Of a stretch of DNA of 64,000 nt, positions 33,319 through 43,281 are shown piece by piece. Position 1 is the first letter of the stretch, and every line of letters starts with the position of its first letter. Under the pieces are notes generated by a model that was given only the letters and a program-made list of their open reading frames with translations, had not been told where the DNA came from and did no database searches. The translations under genes were made by a program, and so were the position numbers. The stretch is from Yoonia vestfoldensis DSM 16212 (GTDB lineage: Bacteria > Pseudomonadota > Alphaproteobacteria > Rhodobacterales > Rhodobacteraceae). The stretch is from NCBI RefSeq assembly GCF_000382265.1, contig NZ_KB907974.1, positions 220,782 to 284,781 on the forward strand, in the 5' to 3' direction.

Positions 33319-33666
33319 ATGACAGATGATGACTTGCCCCTTGGCCGCCGTTGGCACGACATGGGCGGCCTGCCAGCCGGCGTGGTCCCGCAAGACCAGC
33401 ACGATTTCGCGCTTTGGGAAAAACGTGTCGATGCCTTGATGGTGCTCGGCAGTGGCAAAGGCCATTTCACCGTGGACGGGCTACGCCGCGTGCTGGAAGA
33501 CATGGGCGCTGACGCGTTCGAGACGATGACCTATTACGAACGCTGGATCGCCGCGATCAACCAGAACCTGATCGAGGCGGGCGTCTATACCACCGATGAA
33601 CTCGGTCGCAAGATGACAGAGGTCGCCGCCCGCGGGCCGACCTATGGCGATGCCTGCCGTGACTGA
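33319..33666 (+). CDS. Nitrile hydratase beta subunit, N-terminal half (ScnB-like)
   Basis: 115 residues. R-W-H-D-M-G-G-L-P-A-G near the start, W-E-K-R-V-D-A-L, T-Y-Y-E-R-W-I-A-A-I and E-A-G-V-Y-T-T-D-E-L match the N-terminal half of nitrile hydratase beta chains. The protein stops where the SH3-like C-terminal half should begin; that half is the next gene. A split beta is known from thiocyanate hydrolase (ScnB and ScnA) and some nitrile hydratases. An activator protein is less likely because of the H-D-M-G-G start. Confidence 0.85.
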   Translation: MTDDDLPLGRRWHDMGGLPAGVVPQDQHDFALWEKRVDALMVLGSGKGHFTVDGLRRVLEDMGADAFETMTYYERWIAAINQNLIEAGVYTTDELGRKMTEVAARGPTYGDACRD

Positions 33667-33946
33667 CCGGACCTATCTGCGCGTGCGCGCCGACATGCCC
33701 CCCGGCCATGTGCGCACCCCCGCCTATCTGCGCGGCAAGACCGGCTGGGTCGAACGCGACCTTGGCGTCTTTCCCAACCCCGAAGACCTCGCCTATCGCC
33801 ACAAGGGGCGCATGATCCCGCTGTTGCGGGTCCGCTTTGCGATGAAGGATGTCTGGGGCAGCGCCGCTGAACGCCCCGACGACACGATCGACGCAGAAAT
33901 CTACGCCCATTGGCTCGAACCGGCAGAGGCGCCCCATGCCCCATGA
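33644..33946 (+). CDS. Nitrile hydratase beta subunit, C-terminal half (ScnA-like)
   Basis: 100 residues from ATG 33644; ATG 33650 or GTG 33659 are alternatives. Y-L-R-G-K-T-G-W-V-E-R, F-P-N-P-E-D-L-A-Y and L-L-R-V-R-F-A-M-K-D-V-W-G are the SH3-like C-terminal half of nitrile hydratase beta. Overlap with the N-half gene (about 23 bp, in another frame) means two separate coupled chains rather than a simple frameshift. It overlaps the alpha-like gene by 11 bp. Confidence 0.86.
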   Translation: MAMPAVTDRTYLRVRADMPPGHVRTPAYLRGKTGWVERDLGVFPNPEDLAYRHKGRMIPLLRVRFAMKDVWGSAAERPDDTIDAEIYAHWLEPAEAPHAP

Positions 33947-34556
33947 TCACCACCCTCACCGCCCCGATGACGACCATGCGCTGACCTATGCCCAGCAGAT
34001 GGAAATCGCCGTGCGTGAATTGTTGATCGCCAAGGGCGTTACCACAGCCGCGGAAATCACCGCCCAGATTGCGGCGATGGATGCGCGCAGCCCCGCAAAT
34101 GGGGCTGCCGTTGTCGCCCGCGCCTGGACGGACCGTGACTTTCGGGCGGCCTTGCTCGAGGACGCCGCCGAAGCCAGCCGCGCCATGGGTTTCGACCTTG
34201 GCCCGCTGCGCCTGATCGCGGTCGAGAATACGGCAGAGGTGCATAACGTCATCGTCTGCACGCTCTGTTCCTGCTATCCGCGCAACCTGCTGGGCCTGCC
34301 GCCCGATTGGTACAAATCCCGTGCCTACAGGTCGCGCACGGTCAAGGAGCCCCGCAAGGTCCTGTCCGAATTCGGATTGCACCTGCCCGAGGATGTGCAG
34401 GTCCGTGTCCACGACAGCACCGCCGACATGCGCTATATCGTGATCCCGCAACGCCCCGCTGGCACAGACGGTTGGTCCGCCAAGGATCTTGCGGCACTTG
34501 TCACCCGCGACAGCATGATCGGCACGGCGCAGGCCAAGGCACCGCCGGTCCTGTGA
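33936..34556 (+). CDS. Cobalt-type nitrile hydratase alpha/thiocyanate hydrolase gamma-like subunit
   Basis: 206 residues, His-rich at the start (P-H-D-H-H-P-H). The metal site is V-C-T-L-C-S-C (Cys108, Cys111, Cys113); Thr in the second position marks the cobalt type. It is followed by Y-P-R-N-L-L-G-L-P-P-D-W-Y-K. In ordinary nitrile hydratases the residue at Arg116 is usually Trp; an Arg at this place is what I recall for thiocyanate hydrolase. With the split beta this suggests a thiocyanate hydrolase-like enzyme, but the substrate cannot be decided from sequence alone. Confidence 0.88.
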   Translation: MPHDHHPHRPDDDHALTYAQQMEIAVRELLIAKGVTTAAEITAQIAAMDARSPANGAAVVARAWTDRDFRAALLEDAAEASRAMGFDLGPLRLIAVENTAEVHNVIVCTLCSCYPRNLLGLPPDWYKSRAYRSRTVKEPRKVLSEFGLHLPEDVQVRVHDSTADMRYIVIPQRPAGTDGWSAKDLAALVTRDSMIGTAQAKAPPVL

Positions 34557-35431
34557 AAGACGACGCCCAGATCACCGGCAGCATGGGCGACCGTGCCGCC
34601 GATGTCGCGCTGCGCGGTCTGATCGGCGGCGCCAAGGCGCTGCCCTATCCGGCCCGCGTCCGCCTGATGGGGGCAGCGCTGGCGCATGGCATTGCCCCGC
34701 TTGCTGGGTACCGCAAACGGGCCGAGACTCATCTGGCGCTGATCTATCCCGACATGCCTGTGCCAGAGCGGCGCCGGCTTGCGCGCGCCTGTTGCGACAA
34801 CTTCGGTCGGACCCTGATCGAGAATTATTCGTCACGCGACTTCGCCGCACATCTGTCGGGCACCCAGCCGATCGGCCCCGGCATGACCGCGCTTGCACAG
34901 GCCGCCGCCGACAAGCGCCCGGTGATCTTTGCCACAGGCCATTTCGGCAACCACGAAGCGCCGCGTCAGGTACTGACCCGGCTGGGCTACGATATCGGCG
35001 GATTGTACCGGCCGATGCAAAACGCCTTTTTCAACGCGCATTATTCCCGGACAATGACCAGCTGGGGCGGACCGGTGTTCGAACAGGGCCGCCAGGGCAC
35101 GATGGGTTTTGTGCGCCATCTGCGCGGCGGCGGCATGGGGACGTTGCTGTTCGATGTGGCAGCCAATGGTCCTGCGATCCCGTTTCTGGGCCATCCCGCG
35201 CATACCGCGACCTCGATCGCGGATATCGCCCTGCGGACCGACGCGCTGGTTATTCCCTATTTCGGGGTGCGCCAGCCCGATGGCATGTCATTCGACATTG
35301 TGCTGGACGCGCCCGTGACGCCCGCCACCCCGGTCGAGATGATGGTTGCGCTGACGCAAGCCTTGGAAAAACAGATTTCACGCAATCCCGCGCAATGGTT
35401 CTGGGTGCATCGCCGGTGGAAATCGCGGTAG
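34553..35431 (+). CDS. LpxL/HtrB family lysophospholipid acyltransferase
   Basis: 292 residues from a GTG overlapping the TGA of the preceding gene (GTGA). The H-x4-E acyltransferase motif is A-T-G-H-F-G-N-H-E, then G-L-Y-R-P-M-Q-N and later L-L-F-D-V-A. Family members acylate lipid A or phospholipids at the inner membrane. Its coupling to the nitrile hydratase-like genes may be coincidence of operon building. Length is normal for the family. Confidence 0.9.
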   Translation: MKDDAQITGSMGDRAADVALRGLIGGAKALPYPARVRLMGAALAHGIAPLAGYRKRAETHLALIYPDMPVPERRRLARACCDNFGRTLIENYSSRDFAAHLSGTQPIGPGMTALAQAAADKRPVIFATGHFGNHEAPRQVLTRLGYDIGGLYRPMQNAFFNAHYSRTMTSWGGPVFEQGRQGTMGFVRHLRGGGMGTLLFDVAANGPAIPFLGHPAHTATSIADIALRTDALVIPYFGVRQPDGMSFDIVLDAPVTPATPVEMMVALTQALEKQISRNPAQWFWVHRRWKSR

Positions 35432-35433
35432 AA

Positions 35434-36126
35434 TTAACGCAGCCGCGCCGCCCCGACAATCGCGCCATGTCCCGCCTGCTGAATGATCGCAACGACAGCA
35501 TCGGGCCCTTCGGCAGGGACAGTTATGTCAAGCGACATTTGTCCGTCCCACTGCGCCAGAACGATCCATGAGGTCACGACATTGGCGTAGTCGATCTCGT
35601 TGCCGGCGTTTTCCCCACGCCTGATATCGACCGTTTCCAGCGGGAGATACCGCACCAGTTGCACGTCATATTCGCCAACGGCGCCCGGATCAGCAGTGAT
35701 CGTCACCATGTCACCCGACCGCACGAGGTTGACGTCAAAGACGCTTGGCTGGTTCGCATGCGCCTGCAAGGAATCCATCACCTGCATCGGGCGCGACCCG
35801 ACCATATGGTCGATCCCGCCAACGATCATCTGCGGTGTATAGATCATGGTCGCTTGTGCCGCGCGGGCATAGGCCTGTTGGCGCGCCGTGTGTTCAGGCT
35901 TGCCGAACACATCGACCCATCCCAGATAATCCCAGTAATCGACATGCAGCGCGAGCGCGATCACGTCGTCACGTTTGGCCAGTTCGCGCAGGATGTCGTC
36001 GGCGGGCGGGCAGGACGAACAGCCCTGCGATGTGTATAGTTCCACCACCACCGGATTGTCCTGTGCAACCACCTGCGAGGCGTGAAAAAGACCGGCCAAT
36101 CCGATTGCTGCAAGTAAAAGGCGCAT
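35434..36126 (-). CDS. DUF1223 secreted thioredoxin-like protein
   Basis: 230 residues from MRLLLAAIGLAGLF, with a signal peptide ending near V-V-A-Q. The mature part starts with V-V-V-E-L-Y-T-S-Q-G-C-S-S-C-P-P-A-D, a thioredoxin-like C-x-x-C typical of DUF1223, followed by H-V-D-Y-W-D-Y-L-G-W. It probably acts in the periplasm in redox chemistry; no substrate is known. It converges with the acyltransferase gene. Confidence 0.9.
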   Translation of the reverse strand: MRLLLAAIGLAGLFHASQVVAQDNPVVVELYTSQGCSSCPPADDILRELAKRDDVIALALHVDYWDYLGWVDVFGKPEHTARQQAYARAAQATMIYTPQMIVGGIDHMVGSRPMQVMDSLQAHANQPSVFDVNLVRSGDMVTITADPGAVGEYDVQLVRYLPLETVDIRRGENAGNEIDYANVVTSWIVLAQWDGQMSLDITVPAEGPDAVVAIIQQAGHGAIVGAARLR

Positions 36127-36192
36127 GTTCCATCCCGACTGAGGCTGCCCAAGCGGTTTAGGCAAAATCAGGCCGAAATGCCAATCAACCAA

Positions 36193-36213
36193 TTGCGACT
36201 GTCTTGGTCGCAA
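36193..36213. promoter_or_regulatory. Inverted repeat in the acnA upstream region
   Basis: TTGCGAC-TGTCTTG-GTCGCAA is a perfect 7-bp inverted repeat. The 230-bp region 36127-36356 separates DUF1223 from acnA. It also holds a looser dyad ATTGTGTGC...GGTATACAAT around 36247-36269, which resembles GntR-type operators. Either could regulate the divergent pair; no binding protein is encoded nearby. Confidence 0.4.
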
Positions 36214-36356
36214 TGTTTCACTCTGATTCCGACAAATCTTTGACGATTGTGTGCAATGGTATACAATTTTTCACCTGACCCCCTTGATCGGCAATCGCGC
36301 ATGGGGCAAAAGCGCAGCAACAGCCTTGCTTTGCATAAGCCATGAAAGGGATAGCC

Positions 36357-39134
<2,778 letters not shown>

Positions 39135-39140
39135 AACACA

Positions 39141-39168
39141 AAACCCCGGTGGACACACCGGGGCTTTT
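39141..39168 (+). terminator. Terminator after acnA
   Basis: CCCCGGTG-GACA-CACCGGGG is a perfect 8-bp stem with a 4-base loop, flanked by A's and followed by CTTTTC. It starts 7 bases after the acnA stop. Confidence 0.9.
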
Positions 39169-39173
39169 CAACA

Positions 39174-39232
39174 GGTGCGCAACATGCGCACCCTACGGTT
39201 TGGCGCAGGTAGGGTGCACATTTTGCGCACCC
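39174..39232. repeat. GGTGCGCA palindromic repeat, copy 1 (paired)
   Basis: GGTGCGCAACATGCGCACC followed by CTACG (39174-39197), then an inverted second unit TAGGGTGCACATTTTGCGCAC (39209-39231). It lies between the convergent acnA and ccmG. Related units occur at 47602, 48155 and 59378, always in gene-end spacers. It is probably a REP-like repeat that may also act as a terminator. Confidence 0.8.
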
Positions 39233-39235
39233 ATC

Positions 39236-39775
39236 TTACCCGCCTGTTGCGCGGGCCAGTTCAGGCAGGAACCTTTGTTCCAGATCAGACCCGATCAGCG
39301 GGCCGATGAACCGGAAAAGCACCGTGCCGTCGCCGCCCACGATGAAGGTCTCGGGCGGTGCGGTGACCCCCCAATCAATCGCGGACCTGCCGCGCAGGTC
39401 GAACCCGGTGGCAAAGAACGGGTCTTCGTATCGGTCAAGATATTCTGACGCCTGCGCCTGCTGATCACGAAAGTTGATTCCGGCAACGCGGTAACCCTGT
39501 TCCTCCAGCTCCAGCAGGATCGGATGCTCGGCCCGGCAGGGCGGGCACCAGCTGGCCCAGAAATTGACGATCGTCACCTCGCCGCTGCGCAGGTCGGCGT
39601 CGGTCAGTTGGGTGGTGCCATCGACCGCCTCGACCGGCACGGGCGGCGCGGGCTGGCCCACGAAGGTGGACGGCAATTCGTCGGGATTGTCGCGCAGGAT
39701 GCCCGCAAGGAACAACCCCGCGAAAGCGGCAAAAACCACCGGCGGCAGGATCATCAGGGGCGACACCTTAGCCAT
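39236..39775 (-). CDS. ccmG: Cytochrome c biogenesis thioredoxin CcmG/DsbE
   Basis: 179 residues from MAKVSPLMILPPVVF. An N-terminal membrane anchor (about 8-27) precedes a periplasmic thioredoxin domain with F-W-A-S-W-C-P-P-C (Cys77, Cys80) and the cis-Pro region A-P-P-E-T-F-I-V. It reduces the haem-attachment cysteines of apocytochrome c. The start overlaps the end of ccmD by 8 bp. Confidence 0.95.
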   Translation of the reverse strand: MAKVSPLMILPPVVFAAFAGLFLAGILRDNPDELPSTFVGQPAPPVPVEAVDGTTQLTDADLRSGEVTIVNFWASWCPPCRAEHPILLELEEQGYRVAGINFRDQQAQASEYLDRYEDPFFATGFDLRGRSAIDWGVTAPPETFIVGGDGTVLFRFIGPLIGSDLEQRFLPELARATGG

Positions 39776-39911
39776 TCTTCTCGACCTCGTCCAAGGCGGC
39801 GCGCACGCGGGCATACCGCCGCCAGCTTAATCCCACGATGGCCAGCAACAGCACGATGCTGCCGATATAGGCCGCCGTCACCTCGGCTGCGTAGCTTCCC
39901 AGATCAGGCAT
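39768..39911 (-). CDS. ccmD: Haem exporter protein CcmD
   Basis: 47 residues, MPDLGSYAAEVTAAYIGSIV at the start. There is one transmembrane helix (about 14-30), followed by the S-W-R-R-Y-A-R-V-R-A-A-L charged stretch typical of CcmD. It overlaps ccmC by 8 bp and ccmG by 8 bp. CcmD helps release holo-CcmE from the CcmABC complex. Confidence 0.93.
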   Translation of the reverse strand: MPDLGSYAAEVTAAYIGSIVLLLAIVGLSWRRYARVRAALDEVEKNG

Positions 39912-40632
39912 GTTGCCCCCTTGCCTGCAGCGCCTTGATCCGGCGCGCGCGAATTTCGGTGCGGGTGCGCATCAGCACAAGTGCGACGAACAACAGCACG
40001 AACCCCGCGATGCAAACCAGCAGCGGGTAATAGAAAACATCCGCCACGTTCTTTTCCGCATCGAGCGACAATGACGCCCCCTGATGTAGCCCCTGATTCC
40101 AGAAAAACACCGCATAACGCGACAGGATCGCAAAGATCGACCCCACGATGCACAGGATCGCGGTGAGGTCGGCGGCCGTGTCGGGATCCTCGATCGCCTC
40201 CCAGAGCGCGATATAGCCGAGATAGAACAAAAACAGGATCAGGAACGATGTCAGGCGCGGATCCCAGGCCCACCATGTCCCCCACATCGGCTGCCCCCAG
40301 ACCGCCCCGGTCCAAAGCGCGATCAGCGTCATCACCACGCCCACAGGGGCCGCAGCACGCGCGGCAAGCGCGCTGACGTGATGCCGCCGCACGACCCAGA
40401 TCAGCGACGCGACCAGCATCATGATCCAGGCGTTGATGGCCATCAGCGCGGATGGCACATGCAGATAGATGATCTTGACCGTCGATCCCTGCCGGAAATC
40501 GTCGGGGGTGAAGAAGAACCCCCAGACCAGACCCACGACAAGACAGACCCCCGCCAGACCAAAGGTCCAGGGCAGCACGGATCTTGTCCAGCTCATGAAG
40601 AGCCTTGGATTGGCATATTCCCACATCGACAT
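39904..40632 (-). CDS. ccmC: Haem exporter protein CcmC
   Basis: 242 residues with six hydrophobic helices. The haem-handling tryptophan-rich motif W-G-T-W-W-A-W-D-P-R-L-T-S is in the expected periplasmic loop, flanked by a His in Y-L-H-V-P-S-A. CcmC delivers haem to the chaperone CcmE. It is 42 bp downstream of ccmB. Confidence 0.96.
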   Translation of the reverse strand: MSMWEYANPRLFMSWTRSVLPWTFGLAGVCLVVGLVWGFFFTPDDFRQGSTVKIIYLHVPSALMAINAWIMMLVASLIWVVRRHHVSALAARAAAPVGVVMTLIALWTGAVWGQPMWGTWWAWDPRLTSFLILFLFYLGYIALWEAIEDPDTAADLTAILCIVGSIFAILSRYAVFFWNQGLHQGASLSLDAEKNVADVFYYPLLVCIAGFVLLFVALVLMRTRTEIRARRIKALQARGQHA

Positions 40633-40674
40633 GGCGATTATCTATCCTTCTGAAACATCTGTCTCAATCCCCGA

Positions 40675-41331
40675 TCACCGCAGATTGATGCGTAACACGG
40701 CCGCAGTGGCGAATGGCAGGATCGCGAAACAGCCCGCCGTGATCCCCGCCTGCAGGATCAGCGCGCCACTTGCGTCCAGCCCCGCCGCCCCGCGCCGCAC
40801 CGCCTCTGCCCCGAAGATCAGCGTCGGCACGTAAAGCGGCAGCACCAGCAACGACAACAAAAGCCCGCCGCGGCGCAAGCCGACCGTCAGCGCCGCGCCA
40901 AACGTGCCGATCATCGACAGGGCCGGCGTCCCGATCAGCAAGGACACCAGCAAATAGCCGTAAGCCTCGGGTTGCATCAGCAAAAGGAAGCCGAAAAACG
41001 GTGCGGCCAGCGTCAGCGGCAGGCCGGTCGTGATCCAATGGGCACTGGCCTTGACCAGCCCCGCAGCCTCCAGCGGCAAGGGCGATGTCGCGAGCAAGGC
41101 CAGAGAGCCATCCTCGAAATCCAGTGCGAAAATCCGGTCGAGCGACAAAAGCGCCGCCAAGAGCGCGCCAACCCACAGGATACCGGGGGCAATCGGACGC
41201 AAAACTTCGCGCTCGGGCCCCACGCCGAAAGGCACCAGCACCACGACGATCAGGAAAAACGCAAGGCCAAGGCCGAACCCGCCGCCCGCCCGCAGCGCCA
41301 GCCGCAGGTCGCGTTTGAGCAGCGCGATCAT
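40675..41331 (-). CDS. ccmB: Haem exporter protein CcmB
   Basis: 218 residues with six membrane helices. The opening A-L-L-K-R-D-L-R-L-A-L-R and the D-G-S-L-A-L-L-A-T-S-P-L-P region match CcmB, the membrane subunit of the CcmAB ABC transporter. The start overlaps the ccmA stop by 4 bp. Confidence 0.95.
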   Translation of the reverse strand: MIALLKRDLRLALRAGGGFGLGLAFFLIVVVLVPFGVGPEREVLRPIAPGILWVGALLAALLSLDRIFALDFEDGSLALLATSPLPLEAAGLVKASAHWITTGLPLTLAAPFFGFLLLMQPEAYGYLLVSLLIGTPALSMIGTFGAALTVGLRRGGLLLSLLVLPLYVPTLIFGAEAVRRGAAGLDASGALILQAGITAGCFAILPFATAAVLRINLR

Positions 41332-41942
41332 AAAAACGCCTCGTCCGTACCGCCGCCAGTGCCGGGGGCGGATTTGAACGGGGTCAGGTCCAGCACGGGC
41401 GCATCAAGCCCAAGGTCGATATGCGTGGCGATCACCGCGATCCCGCCCTGCGCCAGGTGGTCATCCTGCAGCCAGCGGGCGAACATCGCAACCGATCCGG
41501 TGTCGAGCGACACGGTCGGTTCATCCAAAAACAGGATCTTGCGCCCGATCACCGCCAACCGCGCCAGCCCCAGCCGCCGCTTTTGCCCCGCCGACAGCGT
41601 GCCGCCCTGCCGGTTGCGGAATTGGGCAAGGTCGAAACGGTCCAGAACGCCCGTGTCCAGCGGCAGACCGTACACCTCGGCCCAGAAAGCCAGGTTTTCG
41701 GTCACGGTCAGCGCCGTTTTGATCCCGTCGGCGTGGCTGGCATAGGCCGCCGCCTCCTCTGGCATCTCCACTTCGCCGGTGATCGCCGGTTGCAACCCCG
41801 CCAGCGTGCGCAGCAGGGTCGTCTTGCCGATCCCGTTCGGCCCGCGCAGAACAAGCGCCTGCCCTGCGGCCAGATCGAAACTGACCCCGCTCAGGACCGC
41901 GACACCGCCGCGCGCACAGCCCAAATCGGCGACATGCAACAT
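41328..41942 (-). CDS. ccmA: Haem ABC exporter ATP-binding protein CcmA
   Basis: 204 residues. Walker A G-P-N-G-I-G-K-T-T, signature L-S-A-G-Q-K-R-R-L, and Walker B I-L-F-L-D-E-P-T are intact, and the His-loop H-I-D-L follows. It powers release of haem-bound CcmE. It starts one base before the Mth938-like gene stop region, in the same operon. Confidence 0.95.
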   Translation of the reverse strand: MLHVADLGCARGGVAVLSGVSFDLAAGQALVLRGPNGIGKTTLLRTLAGLQPAITGEVEMPEEAAAYASHADGIKTALTVTENLAFWAEVYGLPLDTGVLDRFDLAQFRNRQGGTLSAGQKRRLGLARLAVIGRKILFLDEPTVSLDTGSVAMFARWLQDDHLAQGGIAVIATHIDLGLDAPVLDLTPFKSAPGTGGGTDEAFL

Positions 41943-42296
41943 TCAGACAGGGATCAGGGCAACCGCAACGCGCCGCCCTTCGGACAACAAGACGTTGTAG
42001 GTCCGGCAAGCGGCAGGCGACGCCATGCTTTCGACGCCGATGCCCGCTTCTTCCAGGGTCGTGCGGAAATCCGCAGGCAGATGCGCGATCTCGGCCCCCG
42101 TGCCGACAAAAACCACGTCGACATCGGCCATGCGGTCGATGATCGCGCCCGTATCGGCGAACCCGCCCCAAGGCGACACGCCTGTCGGGAACACGAGCAC
42201 CGGCCCCATCACCACCTTGCCGCCGATGCGGAAAAAGCCGGGGCCATAGCCGTCAATCGGGACGGAATCGGTATATCTGATCTCGTTCAGGCGCAT
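41943..42296 (-). CDS. Mth938-like (DUF498) domain protein
   Basis: 117 residues. The G-Y-G-P-G-F-F-R-I-G-G, V-V-F-V-G-T-G and P-A-A-C-R-T-Y-N-V-L-L-S-E-G-R-R-V-A segments are diagnostic of the Mth938/DUF498 fold. Its mitochondrial relative NDUFAF3 aids complex I assembly; the bacterial role is unproven. It sits between secF and ccmA, the usual alphaproteobacterial place. Confidence 0.9.
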   Translation of the reverse strand: MRLNEIRYTDSVPIDGYGPGFFRIGGKVVMGPVLVFPTGVSPWGGFADTGAIIDRMADVDVVFVGTGAEIAHLPADFRTTLEEAGIGVESMASPAACRTYNVLLSEGRRVAVALIPV

Positions 42297-42308
42297 CTAT
42301 TGTCCACC

Positions 42309-43277
42309 TCAGGTGTCGATATGGCCGTATTTGGTGCCCGCTGCGGGGTCTTTCTTGGACCAGTCGCGTTTGACACCCAGCATCAGCACGATGTTCTTGG
42401 CGACATAAAGCGATGAATAGGTCCCGACGATGATGCCCCAGGCAATGGCAAAGACAAAGCCCCGGATCACGTCGCCGCCCAGCACCAGAAGCGCTATCAG
42501 AGCAAGCAGGGTCGTGCCCGAGGTCATCATGGTCCGGCTGAGCGTTTCATTGGCCGAGATGTTCAGCACGTCGATCAGAGGCTTGGCCTTGTATTTGCGC
42601 AAGTTCTCACGCGCGCGGTCGAACACGACCACGGTATCGTTGATCGAATAGCCGACGATGGTCAGCAGCGCCGCGATGATCGCAAGGTCAAAGCGTATCT
42701 GGAACAGCGCGAAAATCCCGATCGTCAGCACGACATCGTGGATCAGCGCGGCAACGGCCCCCACCGCGAATTGCCATTCAAACCGCAACCAGATGTAGAT
42801 CACGATGGCGGTCAGCGCACCAAGAACGGCAAGAACAGCCGTGCGGATCAATTCGCCGGACACTTTCGGCCCGACGCTTTCGACCGACGGAAAGGTGATG
42901 TCGGGGGCGACACCGCGCAAAGCGTCCTGGATTTGCGCAATCGTCTGCGGAGAGATGCTTTCATCGCCTTCTTGCGCCTGAATCCGGATCATGGCGACAT
43001 TCTGATCGTCGGCAAAGGTCGGATCAAAGACTTCGGTGATGCTGACATCGCCCAGCGCAAGCGGTGTCAGCGCCTCGCGGTAGGCAGCGACATCGACCAC
43101 CTGGGTCGATTCGGTGCGGATCGACGTGCCGCCCCGGAAATCGATCCCGAAGTTCAGGCCATAAACCAAGAACACCACCAGCGACATCACCATCAGCAGC
43201 GCGGACGCCCCGAAAGTCACCCAAGCATAGCGGAAAAAGTTGATGTTCGTATCGTCAGGGATCAGCCGCAGGCGCAT
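42309..43277 (-). CDS. secF: Protein translocase subunit SecF
   Basis: 322 residues with six helices. F-G-I-D-F-R-G-G-T-S near the start and G-Y-S-I-N-D-T-V-V-V-F-D-R-A-R-E-N in the fourth helix region are signatures. SecDF uses the proton motive force to pull exported proteins. It lies 4 bp after secD. Confidence 0.97.
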   Translation of the reverse strand: MRLRLIPDDTNINFFRYAWVTFGASALLMVMSLVVFLVYGLNFGIDFRGGTSIRTESTQVVDVAAYREALTPLALGDVSITEVFDPTFADDQNVAMIRIQAQEGDESISPQTIAQIQDALRGVAPDITFPSVESVGPKVSGELIRTAVLAVLGALTAIVIYIWLRFEWQFAVGAVAALIHDVVLTIGIFALFQIRFDLAIIAALLTIVGYSINDTVVVFDRARENLRKYKAKPLIDVLNISANETLSRTMMTSGTTLLALIALLVLGGDVIRGFVFAIAWGIIVGTYSSLYVAKNIVLMLGVKRDWSKKDPAAGTKYGHIDT

Positions 43278-43281
43278 GTAA

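Noticed and set aside
33319..33946. Single nitrile hydratase beta gene broken by a frameshift or sequencing error
   Set aside because: The two halves overlap by more than 20 bp with separate start codons inside the first gene's end, and split beta subunits are known in thiocyanate hydrolase; still worth confirming by read data.
39174..39232. Possible CRISPR array from repeated GGTGCGCA units
   Set aside because: Only two inverted units per site with no regular spacers and no cas genes; better explained as REP-like palindromes.
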